A DNA stretch of 37,783 nucleotides from positions 1 through 37,783 of the IMG/VR virus record IMGVR_UViG_3300033553_000843; one strand, given 5' to 3'. This DNA is from a virus. Positions 24,287-30,306 of this stretch are shown here, one piece after another. Each line of letters begins with the position of its first letter. Position 1 is the stretch's first letter. A program made the position numbers and the translations under genes. The notes below the pieces were generated by a model. The model saw nothing but the letters and a program-made list of their open reading frames with translations, did no database searches and had not been told where the DNA came from.

Positions 24287-24691
24287 TTAGGTTTTGCGTT
24301 CTGTGATTATCATTTCGACCTTGCCCATTGAGAGTGGCTTGTCTTGATTTCCTGAAATCTCTAAAAGTTGAGGAGCTTTAACCCCGATGATGTCGGCAAT
24401 CTCTTTTAAAATGTTTTTACACTCTTTAAAATCCTCAATGTCATAGCTTTGTTGATAAAGATGATAGTATTGTGAAATTATCTCACTACGCTTGATGTCT
24501 ATCTCTACCTGCTGGTCTTTAGTGAAGATTTCACGAGCCTTAACGATGTATTTATCAATCATCCTGTCAGAAATCTTGTATTTTGCACAATATTGAATGA
24601 TTTGCTTTCTTTGAAATCCTTGTAAGAGCAGTCCATAGACGAAGGTCGTCCGTTTTTGCATTTCTGAACTATCTGACTTAAATTTTGCCAT
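24287..24691 (-). CDS. terS: terminase small subunit (putative)
   Basis: 134 aa, 11 nt upstream of the large subunit. The N-terminal half looks like a helix-turn-helix (TFVYGLLLQGFQRKQIIQYC then KISDRMIDKYIVKAREIF), typical of small terminase subunits that recognise the packaging site. The C-terminal half is helical (ECKNILKEIADIIGVKAPQL) and ends in a short acidic/basic tail. Size and neighbour support the role. The subunit would form a ring on the phage pac or cos site and load the large subunit. Family recognition is moderate. Confidence 0.75.
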   Translation of the reverse strand: MAKFKSDSSEMQKRTTFVYGLLLQGFQRKQIIQYCAKYKISDRMIDKYIVKAREIFTKDQQVEIDIKRSEIISQYYHLYQQSYDIEDFKECKNILKEIADIIGVKAPQLLEISGNQDKPLSMGKVEMIITERKT

Positions 24692-24729
24692 TTTTTAGAA
24701 CGGAACTCCAGTGAAATTTGCTCTTTGTC

Positions 24730-25470
24730 TCAATCTTCGCATTCCTGCGGCTGTTGTGCCTCTATTGTTGTTGATGTTGGAATATCCTTCGCTACCACTT
24801 GCCATAATTCTTTAGATTTAATTGATTTGTTTATTGTTTTGTATCTCTCTAAAATATTTTTGAAATAGAACTGATTAAAGTCATAGATTTCTTTTGAATC
24901 TTCAATCACAAACTGCTCCAGGTTGTCGGAGCTTCTTAAATTAGCGCTTCCATGCATCACAATGAACTTACCACCTTCGGTTTCCATTTGATAGATTTTG
25001 GTATGCGTTCTACATACGGCCAATTGAAACCTATCTTCGTGATCTAGTTTTTCATAGGCGTATTTGATTAGGTTTGATATTTCGTGAGAGTAGAAATAAT
25101 CACTTACAATCAAATTCAGTTTTTCGATATACCCAGCATCTATCAAGTTTTTTAAACTATCAACGTTATCCTGATTCATGGACAAAGTTGAAAGGGTAAT
25201 CTCTTTTACCAGAATGTTATGATTCACGATAAAAGCCTCAATAAAATCGCCGAATATAAAACTACCATCAACCACAACAAACACTCGGTCAAGTGCTTTA
25301 AAATCTAAATCTTTTGCGAGTTTCTCTGCATTTTTATACTTCAGGCGTTTGTAAGGGATTGAATTGTCTTTTTTTGGCTTGATGTATCTGGATGTACTTC
25401 TTGAGCCTTTGAGCTTAAAGTCTGAATGGTTTTTATTAAAATTATTTGCTATTTCGTTAAAGTCCCTCAT
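24730..25470 (-). CDS. phospholipase D-family (HKD) protein, probable nuclease
   Basis: 246 aa with one HKD-type half site. H156-x-K158 in RTHTKIYQ is followed by GSANLRSSDN (174-183) and E185, the pattern seen in PLD-family nucleases. A strand-rich region (VFVVVDGSFIFGDFIEAF near 63-80) precedes it, as in other PLD-like proteins. With only one half site the protein is expected to dimerise, as the Nuc-type endonucleases do. It is the first gene after P4 and precedes the terminase small subunit by 38 nt, so a role in DNA processing or packaging is plausible. A defence or anti-defence role cannot be excluded. Confidence 0.75.
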   Translation of the reverse strand: MRDFNEIANNFNKNHSDFKLKGSRSTSRYIKPKKDNSIPYKRLKYKNAEKLAKDLDFKALDRVFVVVDGSFIFGDFIEAFIVNHNILVKEITLSTLSMNQDNVDSLKNLIDAGYIEKLNLIVSDYFYSHEISNLIKYAYEKLDHEDRFQLAVCRTHTKIYQMETEGGKFIVMHGSANLRSSDNLEQFVIEDSKEIYDFNQFYFKNILERYKTINKSIKSKELWQVVAKDIPTSTTIEAQQPQECED

Positions 25471-25474
25471 CGTT

Positions 25475-25504
25475 CAAATTTAGTAAAAAGAAATCAATAA
25501 TTTC
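25475..25504 (-). promoter_or_regulatory. promoter-like module P4 upstream of the PLD gene
   Basis: On the minus strand GAAATTATTGATTTC (25490-25504) is followed by TTTTTAC and TAAATTTG (25475-25482), spacing 7 nt. The box ends only 4 nt before the ATG at 25470. If the start site is at the usual distance, the message would be leaderless or nearly so. It marks the start of the packaging unit, PLD-terS-terL. Confidence 0.5.
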
Positions 25505-25598
25505 ATTTTTGTTTTAAAATAGCCCTTAAATCGTTCGAAAATTGATTGTAGGTCAAAGCCGTATATCTCAAAACTGTCCGTCCAAGTTTTTGCTTCAT
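25503..25598 (-). CDS. short reading frame coupled to the integrase
   Basis: 31 codons (MKQKLGRTVLRYTALTYNQF... to LRAILKQK) whose ATG overlaps the recombinase stop codon in ATGA, as most coupled genes here do. The stop lies within the P4 palindrome. It is basic and helical. It may be a real small protein or an accident of the overlap; no homologue is recognised. Confidence 0.35.
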   Translation of the reverse strand: MKQKLGRTVLRYTALTYNQFSNDLRAILKQK

Positions 25599-26425
25599 AA
25601 GTTTATATTGCCCAATGGTGATTGAATCTGACTGATTCTGTTATGCGAAATATGGGTGTACATCATAGTGGTCTTTACGGTTTTATGTCCGGCCAATAGC
25701 TGTATCAAATTGATGTCCACTCCAGCCTCGACCATATGAGTAAATGAGTTGTGCCTCATTAAATGTGTGTAAACCCTTTTACTGATTCCTGCTTTTAATG
25801 CCAACTGTTTCATAACTTGATTCACACTTGTGGATGAATATTGGTCTGAAAACTGACCATCCAGAACATAGGTCTCTGTCTCGTATTTTCGGTAGTATTT
25901 TTCTAGTAGCTTAACCAGTTCTGGCGCCAATGGAACCTGTCTGTCTTTTTTGCCCTTACCCTGAATGATGTTTATGACTTTTCTTGACCTATCAATGTGT
26001 GACCATTTAAGATTTATGAGTTCTGATACTCTCATGCCGGTTGCGTAAAGTAAAGCCAGGATGGTTTTGTGTTTTATATTCTCACAGACATCAAACATTC
26101 TCTGAACTTCATCCTGTGAAAGAACGATAGGAAGTTTTTTGTCCGATTTTGGATAAGGTATCTTTTGTATTTTGGAAGGCATTCCAACGGTTATTTTATA
26201 AAAGCTGTTGATCGCGCACAATCTATGTTTCCTTGAGTTTATGGTCTTTGCCTCCAGAAGCCAATCCTTGATCTTGTCGTTAGGAATGGATTTTGGCTCT
26301 ACCTCATTACTGAAATGAGTTAGAAACGACTTCACTTGACTTTTATAGTTCTCGATTGTTGCTTTAGAGCTATAAACCAGTTGTAGGTCTCTCGAATAGT
26401 TGTCTAGATGTTTTCGAATATTCAT
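25595..26425 (-). CDS. tyrosine recombinase, Xer-like
   Basis: 276 aa with a SAM-like N-terminal core-binding domain (about 1-85) and a catalytic domain carrying the tyrosine-recombinase residues. R132 lies in ATGMRVSEL, a lysine in GKGKKDR (about 157-160), H221 and R224 in HLMRHNSFTH, H247 in LLAGHKTVKTT, and the nucleophile Y256 in MMYTH. Length and sequence style match XerC/D-like enzymes. The extra segment typical of integron integrases between the two halves of the catalytic site is not obvious. It may integrate the phage. It also lies directly beside the cassette-like array (first core repeat at 26475-26485, 49 nt upstream), so it may act on those repeats instead or in addition. Confidence 0.9.
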   Translation of the reverse strand: MNIRKHLDNYSRDLQLVYSSKATIENYKSQVKSFLTHFSNEVEPKSIPNDKIKDWLLEAKTINSRKHRLCAINSFYKITVGMPSKIQKIPYPKSDKKLPIVLSQDEVQRMFDVCENIKHKTILALLYATGMRVSELINLKWSHIDRSRKVINIIQGKGKKDRQVPLAPELVKLLEKYYRKYETETYVLDGQFSDQYSSTSVNQVMKQLALKAGISKRVYTHLMRHNSFTHMVEAGVDINLIQLLAGHKTVKTTMMYTHISHNRISQIQSPLGNINL

Positions 26426-26474
26426 ATTGAGTGTATTGATTTTATTGGTTGTTTAAAGTGTTTTGTACATATAA

Positions 26475-26684
26475 GTGTTAGCAACAATGCTTACATTTCG
26501 TACTCAATCCTAACTTTTCGCACACTACCATCGGCAAGCAAAGCATTTTTTCTATGTTCTAGTAGGTCATTTGCTACTGTCCAAGTGTCCAAGCTATAAT
26601 CAGAGTATTGTACTGAATGCTTTGCTTTCCTGCGCTGGGCTTCATTCAATATTTCTTCCATACTTGTCGCACAGTTGCTAACAC
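26475..26684. repeat. matched inverted repeats flanking unit 1 (cassette-like)
   Basis: GTGTTAGCAAC at 26475-26485 and its exact inverse GTTGCTAACAC at 26674-26684 flank a 56-codon segment with an internal ATG at 26661. The outer flanks are also related to the repeats further right (TATAxxACGTGTTA type on the minus strand). Neighbouring units have different core sequences, but each unit's two ends match each other. Confidence 0.6.
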
Positions 26685-26826
26685 GTGGTATAAATAATTG
26701 CTCCGTTTTGTACTTCTCAAGCATATTCGCTAATTTTAAGAAATCTAAAGGGCTTATTTTAAACTGTTCGTCCTTTGGCAGAGATAATATCCAATCTGCT
26801 ATCTTATTTAATTTTTCTACTTCCAT
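26491..26826 (-). CDS. hypothetical protein, frame runs through a cassette-like repeat
   Basis: 111 aa. Residues 1-43 form a helical leader (MEVEKLNKIADWILSLPKDE and following). Residues 44-55 (about LFIPRVSNCATS) are the translation of the inverted-repeat arm at 26674-26684 and its flanks. Residues 56-111 begin at a second ATG (MEEILNEAQRRKAKHS) and could be the original gene of the unit. No family is recognised. Either the whole frame is one protein whose linker was supplied by the repeat, or only the 56-aa part (26491-26661) is translated. Confidence 0.5.
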   Translation of the reverse strand: MEVEKLNKIADWILSLPKDEQFKISPLDFLKLANMLEKYKTEQLFIPRVSNCATSMEEILNEAQRRKAKHSVQYSDYSLDTWTVANDLLEHRKNALLADGSVRKVRIEYEM

Positions 26827-26884
26827 TTTATAATATTTTTAGTTAATTAATACGCAACTATTCATACCACATCTACGTTACCTA
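26674..26884. repeat. attC-like paired arms between units 1 and 2
   Basis: The arms ACGTGGTATAAATAATTGC (from 26683) and the inverse of GCAACTATTCATACCACAT (26855-26873) pair at 16 of 19 positions. Next to the core boxes the two strands have unequal unpaired spacers. That gives an R box, unpaired spacer, L box and variable loop, the plan of integron attC sites. The loop holds the N-terminal 43 codons of the 111-aa frame. The canonical RYYYAAC/GTTRRRY boxes are matched only in AAC/GTT. Confidence 0.5.
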
Positions 26885-28084
26885 CAAGTGCTATGTTCCT
26901 GTTTCACTCAAAGGTTCGTGCTTCAATTCCGTAATAACATTTTTTTCTTCCCTCGCTTTTTTAAAAGGTAAATATTGGAAGATGTGTTCTATAATTGGCA
27001 AAGTCCAACCATCACCCAAAAGTGAAGCTGCTTTGTTTCTACTCAATATATCGCAATGGTTATCGGGAAAGCCTTGTAATCTGCAAAGCTCAATCTTGTT
27101 TAACATTCTCACTTGATTGTCTTTTAACACATATAGAGGTTCATTTCCTTGCAATAAACAAGGTGCTTTTCCTTTTGTTACTCGTCCTCGTCTTGTTGTG
27201 CTACTTGGAAATGATAGGTTTAAACAATCTTCTTCAGTTAAAATATCATAGCCTTTTACTGTATTGGTTTTAACTCTGACTTCATCTTCAACCAAATAAA
27301 CAATAGTATTAAAATCCTTAACATATCGTTTTTTTAAACTTTCTTGGCTTGTAGTCATTCTACTTTCACTTTCTAAAATACAATTTGCTTTTTCTTTATC
27401 AGTCCAACCGTCAGTAATAATATCAATCAACTTTATATTTAAGTCTTTAGGTTCTGTAATATCTGTAACTAAATCCCCAAACATTCCCTCTTGTTTTGTT
27501 TTTGCATTAGTCCAATAATATCTATCTCTTAATTGTGCAGTAAGCAAACTACTATTAAACCTTACAGGATAAACGCCCATTGCCCTGCTCATTATACCAA
27601 TATCTTCTTTTGGTGCAGATCCAACGTTTTCTTGGAAGAAAATTACATTTGGGTTTAATTTTTTAATATGATTGTATATTTCAATAAATTTCCAAAACAA
27701 ACCGCTATTACTTCCGTTAATTCCTTTACGCTTTCCTGCAATACTTAAATCTTTACAAGGCGAGCCACTTAAAAGCAAATCAATACTTTTCCAATCAATA
27801 TCCCATTCACGCCAATTATTTACATCGCCTAATTGTATTGTTTCCGGATAGTGATATTGTGTCAATTCTATTGCGTAAGGTTTCAGCTCGCTACTGTAAT
27901 AATTATTTACTTTAATTCCTACGTTATCAAGTGCCGTATGTCCAGTACTCATTCCGTTAAAAAGAGAAAGCACATTAATTCCTTGGCTTCCTTTGTCAGC
28001 CATTTGCCCTCGCTCAAAAATGTTATTACTATGTTCGTTCATAATTCAAAATTTTGTTCTTTAAAACCGCACCAGATAGGTAAC
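26877..28084. repeat. matched inverted repeats flanking unit 2 (methyltransferase)
   Basis: GTTACCTA at 26877-26884 and TAGGTAAC at 28077-28084 bound the methyltransferase gene, which starts 35 nt inside one and stops 7 nt inside the other. Flanking bases extend the similarity to other repeats in the block. Confidence 0.6.
26891..28042 (-). CDS. DNA (cytosine-5) methyltransferase
   Basis: 383 aa with the ordered motifs of C5 methyltransferases. Motif I is NVLSLFNGMSTGHTAL (23-38), motif IV is GSPCKDLS with catalytic C96, motif VI is QENVGS (137-142), motif VIII is QLRDRYYW (170-177), motif IX-like is RMLNKIELCRLQGFPDN (312-328) and motif X is GDGWTLPIIEHIF (343-355). No cognate restriction enzyme is adjacent, so it is an orphan enzyme. 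The usual roles are protecting phage DNA from host restriction or marking it. The target between motifs VIII and IX (about 180-310) cannot be predicted. It is the main cargo of the cassette-like array. An alternative start at M14 is possible. Confidence 0.93.
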   Translation of the reverse strand: MNEHSNNIFERGQMADKGSQGINVLSLFNGMSTGHTALDNVGIKVNNYYSSELKPYAIELTQYHYPETIQLGDVNNWREWDIDWKSIDLLLSGSPCKDLSIAGKRKGINGSNSGLFWKFIEIYNHIKKLNPNVIFFQENVGSAPKEDIGIMSRAMGVYPVRFNSSLLTAQLRDRYYWTNAKTKQEGMFGDLVTDITEPKDLNIKLIDIITDGWTDKEKANCILESESRMTTSQESLKKRYVKDFNTIVYLVEDEVRVKTNTVKGYDILTEEDCLNLSFPSSTTRRGRVTKGKAPCLLQGNEPLYVLKDNQVRMLNKIELCRLQGFPDNHCDILSRNKAASLLGDGWTLPIIEHIFQYLPFKKAREEKNVITELKHEPLSETGT

Positions 28085-28139
28085 ACGGTATATAAAACAG
28101 CTTGAAAAAAGCCGTTCCATATACCTATTCGTTATCTAC
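28077..28139. repeat. attC-like hairpin between units 2 and 3
   Basis: Arms GGTATATAAAACAGCTT and the inverse of AAGCCGTTCCATATACC pair at 14 of 17 positions around a short A-rich loop. Outside them lie unequal unpaired spacers and then the core boxes TAGGTAAC and GTTATCTAC, which belong to different units. This hybrid arrangement is what integron theory predicts for an attC junction inside an array. Confidence 0.55.
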
Positions 28140-28194
28140 AAGCGCACAAACTTTGTGCTTTTTAAAATTATTAAGCCGTGCGCCAGTAGATAAC
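28131..28194. repeat. gene-less unit 3: palindrome with matched ends
   Basis: GTTATCTAC (28131-28139) and GTAGATAAC (28186-28194) enclose GCGCAC / GTGCGC and an AT-rich centre of about 30 nt. No gene fits inside. It may be a decayed or minimal cassette, a hairpin terminator-like element, or one arm pair of a larger site. Confidence 0.5.
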
Positions 28195-28263
28195 ACGTAA
28201 TATAAAAAATTGCTTTAGGTCAGTTCTCTTTAATTAAGGTCAATGCTTAATTGAAGAAAAAAA

Positions 28264-28473
28264 CTATCCGTTTCCAGTAAAGCAAGCAACACATAATTTT
28301 GGTTCGCTTTTTTTTCCAAACTTTAAGTCAATTTCAGTCATTATTTTTTTACAATGGCTACATCTTTCAGAGCTATATGCTAATTCACTTAATTTATTTA
28401 AAGCATCTAAAGTTTCATCGCTAACACTTTCGTCAACTCTTGCAGTTCCGTATTTTAATTTAACTCTTGCCAT
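28264..28473 (-). CDS. small zinc-ribbon protein
   Basis: 69 aa with the start at MARVKLKYGT, chosen because it is preceded by an A-rich stretch typical of starts in this genome. An upstream ATG at 28491 would add six residues (MLLKKT). Two CxxC pairs, CSHCKK and CVACF, about 25 residues apart, form a probable zinc ribbon, with basic residues between. The N-terminal part is helical. It lies between repeats at 28186-28194 and 28511-28550. Function unknown; DNA or RNA binding is possible. Confidence 0.6.
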   Translation of the reverse strand: MARVKLKYGTARVDESVSDETLDALNKLSELAYSSERCSHCKKIMTEIDLKFGKKSEPKLCVACFTGNG

Positions 28474-28510
28474 AGTTTTTTTTAGTAGCATATTAAAATG
28501 TTCTGTTCTT

Positions 28511-28550
28511 AATCGGCAACACGTCTTATACCTATTCGTTATAAGTGATC
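28511..28550. repeat. cassette-like repeat at the right end of the block
   Basis: Contains CGGCAACACGTCTTATA directly followed by CCTATTCGTTATAAG. Both halves resemble the other repeats (AACACGTxxTATA and ATACCTATTCGTTAT at 28121-28135), but there is no central loop. The stop codon of the 53-aa gene lies inside it. It marks the end of the array. Confidence 0.45.
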
Positions 28551-28700
28551 AGTTTCTACTTCGGTCCAATCTTTGCCGTTTACGGTCATAAGATGATTTA
28601 CATTATCAAATGCAGTTCCACCTTCCATTGGGAATTTATCTTCATCGCACCAATGAGTAAAAAATGGTGCGGAATTTGTTGGTATAATTAAGTATTGCAT
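28539..28700 (-). CDS. small hypothetical protein
   Basis: 53 aa, MQYLIIPTNSAPFFTHWCDE to TEVETDHL. It has the look of a small phage protein seen near early accessory genes. The start is 2 nt after the stop of the 57-aa paralogue gene. The last codons and the TAA lie inside the array-end repeat, so the natural 3' end may have been replaced by the insertion. No family is recognised. Confidence 0.55.
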   Translation of the reverse strand: MQYLIIPTNSAPFFTHWCDEDKFPMEGGTAFDNVNHLMTVNGKDWTEVETDHL

Positions 28701-28702
28701 AT

Positions 28703-28876
28703 CTACTGTTTTTTAAACTCCTTGAATTCCTTGTGATAATCTTCACGACCCATACAGCAAATTGCTTCAGTGACATTCTTAAAGCCTTTTAACTTTATAA
28801 AATCATACGCAAGTGTGTTGTTAGAAGCCCTGCTCCAAGATCTTTTGGTTAATGTATTTCCGACTGTGTTTTTCAT
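28703..28876 (-). CDS. small CCMG-motif protein (paralogue A)
   Basis: 57 aa, clearly related to the 61-aa protein at 29930-30115. Shared blocks are NTxTK, AYDF-K-KGF-NVTEAICCMG and EDYH-EFKEFK. The pair shares an upstream TTTAAAnGATATG-like context, so the promoter or leader may be duplicated as well. A conserved CC in the centre, followed by a helical acidic tail, suggests metal binding or a disulphide. The role is unknown. Confidence 0.7.
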   Translation of the reverse strand: MKNTVGNTLTKRSWSRASNNTLAYDFIKLKGFKNVTEAICCMGREDYHKEFKEFKKQ

Positions 28877-28921
28877 ATCGTTTAAACCTATTTTTAGTTA
28901 ATTGAATTTTGAAAGGGTATT

Positions 28922-29455
28922 TTACCAACTCCAGGACAATACGATTGCGCCATTTTCCTGAAGGAGCGGATTGTTGGTGATCAATCCAGGCTCATAAGCA
29001 TCGCTATCTCCATAGAAATCGTTCTTTTGATCTTCGCGGTAATCCAAGTACAATCGTGGTCCGATGTGGAATTTTGTCTTTGCATTCCATCTAGAAAGTC
29101 TCCAATCAAAGCCAATAACACCTCCCACCAATGGAAAGCCCCTACCATCTCTGAACAGAAACCCCATTCTCGGACCGGCGTAATATCGTACTGGTTCAAA
29201 CTTCAATAGATGGAAGTTGAGACCTCCAGAACCAACGATATCCGTATATCCTGGAGTCAATGCCGCATGTGAAAGCGAAAGCGAAGCCCACCCCCAAAGC
29301 ATGACCTTTGTGATATCTATACCGAACTGCGGTGATCCTTCTTTAAAAGTTACTACTGGATCATTCCAAAGGCCAAACTGTGTGTACTCTTTATCTACAA
29401 ATTGCGCTTGGCATATATTGAAGCCGATCATCACAAAAAATATTATTTTTTTCAT
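28922..29455 (-). CDS. secreted beta-barrel-like outer-membrane protein
   Basis: 177 aa with a clear signal peptide (MKKIIFFVMIGFNICQAQ, cleavage near residue 18). The mature part alternates aromatic and polar residues as outer-membrane strands do (YYAGPRMGFLFRDGRGFPLV, GVIGFDWRLSR, KFHIGPRLYLDY). It ends AIVLSWSW, an aromatic C terminus typical of barrels. Phage-encoded envelope proteins can change the host surface in a lysogen or block superinfection. The small-gene neighbourhood fits an accessory 'moron' role. That function is inference; the signal peptide and strand pattern are seen. Confidence 0.75.
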   Translation of the reverse strand: MKKIIFFVMIGFNICQAQFVDKEYTQFGLWNDPVVTFKEGSPQFGIDITKVMLWGWASLSLSHAALTPGYTDIVGSGGLNFHLLKFEPVRYYAGPRMGFLFRDGRGFPLVGGVIGFDWRLSRWNAKTKFHIGPRLYLDYREDQKNDFYGDSDAYEPGLITNNPLLQENGAIVLSWSW

Positions 29456-29463
29456 CTACTGTC

Positions 29464-29631
29464 TTAATTAGGTTTTGGTTCGTTGATCAAATCAATATTG
29501 TCGTTTGCGAATTTTTCAGCTTCACCATAGGTTTCAAAAGTTCCTATCACTTCATCCCATCTATTTAGAAAAACAGCTTGGTCACCACTCATATAGCAGT
29601 AAGCGCTTCCCAGTTTTATTTCTTTGCTCAT
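29464..29631 (-). CDS. small hypothetical protein
   Basis: 55 aa, MSKEIKLGSAYCYMSGDQAV onward, with an acidic middle and the C terminus NIDLINEPKPN. It starts 5 nt after the 96-aa gene stops, and 8 nt separate its stop from the outer-membrane protein start, so it is part of the same message. The region TFETYGEAEKFAND resembles small domains of unknown function in phages. No role is assigned. Confidence 0.55.
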   Translation of the reverse strand: MSKEIKLGSAYCYMSGDQAVFLNRWDEVIGTFETYGEAEKFANDNIDLINEPKPN

Positions 29632-29636
29632 TGTGC

Positions 29637-29927
29637 CTACTGTTTTAGTGTTAAAGTTATTTTTTCGCCGTGTTCGTAAACAGGCGCATTGTGTTTACAT
29701 ATTCCGTTTTTACCATTTCTTGGTTGATAGGATTTGCACTGCTTACCGCATTCTCCTTTTTCTCCAACTTCCCAAACATCACGGCAAAAGAAAAAATCAC
29801 TTCCAATATCTTTTTTTGCTTCGTAAACTTCTAATTCATCATATCCTTCAAATCGCATCATGTCGAGTATTGATTCTTTAGGTTCGCATATTTCAGCGTT
29901 TTTGTCTTGAAAATATAATTTCGCCAT
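29637..29927 (-). CDS. hypothetical protein with cysteine cluster
   Basis: 96 aa with five cysteines and a histidine in the second half: C49 in FFCRD, then GECGKQCKSYQPRNGKN, and ICKHN. The pattern could bind zinc or an iron-sulphur cluster. The first half is acidic and contains a predicted helix (SILDMMRFEGYDELEVYEA). It starts 2 nt after the CCMG paralogue. No family is recognised. Confidence 0.6.
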   Translation of the reverse strand: MAKLYFQDKNAEICEPKESILDMMRFEGYDELEVYEAKKDIGSDFFFCRDVWEVGEKGECGKQCKSYQPRNGKNGICKHNAPVYEHGEKITLTLKQ

Positions 29928-29929
29928 AA

Positions 29930-30115
29930 TTACTGTATTTGTGATTGATTCTTAAACTCTTTGAATTCCCTATGATAGTCTTCACATCCCATGCAACAGA
30001 TGGCCTCGGTCACATTTACAAAGCCCTTTGACTTTACGAAATCATAAGCAATTAAGTTGTTCGCAGCGTGACTCAATGCGTTCTTTGTTTTTGTATTTCC
30101 AATTGTTGAATTCAT
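29930..30115 (-). CDS. small CCMG-motif protein (paralogue B)
   Basis: 61 aa, the second copy of the family at 28703-28876, with the blocks NTKTKNALSHAANN, AYDFVKSKGFVNVTEAICCM and EDYHREFKEFK. Two copies within 1.3 kb, separated by unrelated genes, point to a duplication in the accessory region. At the DNA level they are clearly alignable, so the event is not ancient on a phage timescale. Role unknown. Confidence 0.7.
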   Translation of the reverse strand: MNSTIGNTKTKNALSHAANNLIAYDFVKSKGFVNVTEAICCMGCEDYHREFKEFKNQSQIQ

Positions 30116-30120
30116 ATCAT

Positions 30121-30282
30121 TTAATGGTTGTTTTGGTTTTTAGAATTTTTAATTTCTAAATCAACTGCTCTCTCCAGTCCTCTCGCCTTATCCAGAGTAT
30201 GGTACTGTTTGCTCTTGAAATAGTCCTTTTGTGCGGTCCTCATTTCTTCTACCAGTTTCATGAATTTTTCGAAGTCTGTCAT
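30121..30282 (-). CDS. small helical phage protein
   Basis: 53 aa, MTDFEKFMKLVEEMRTAQKD followed by YFKSKQYHTLDKARGLERAV, a helical and charged sequence of a kind frequent beside replication genes of Bacteroidota phages. It fits between neighbours with 5 and 24 nt spacers. No role is established. Confidence 0.6.
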   Translation of the reverse strand: MTDFEKFMKLVEEMRTAQKDYFKSKQYHTLDKARGLERAVDLEIKNSKNQNNH

Positions 30283-30306
30283 CTTAAAAAGGTGTTTTAT
30301 TAATGT

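Noticed and set aside
24287-24691. Alternative reading as a transcription regulator
   Set aside because: The HTH-like fold could suit a regulator, but the direct position before terL and the helical C-terminal part favour a terminase small subunit.
25595-26425. Integron integrase (IntI)
   Set aside because: Catalytic residues fit a tyrosine recombinase, but the extra segment typical of IntI is not obvious. Called Xer-like, with a possible role at the repeats left open.
26891-28042. Restriction-modification system
   Set aside because: No restriction endonuclease gene adjoins the methyltransferase. Neighbours are small proteins and a recombinase. Called an orphan methyltransferase.
26475-28550. 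CRISPR array
   Set aside because: Repeats are unequal, inverted, widely spaced and flank genes. No regular spacer-repeat pattern and no cas genes.
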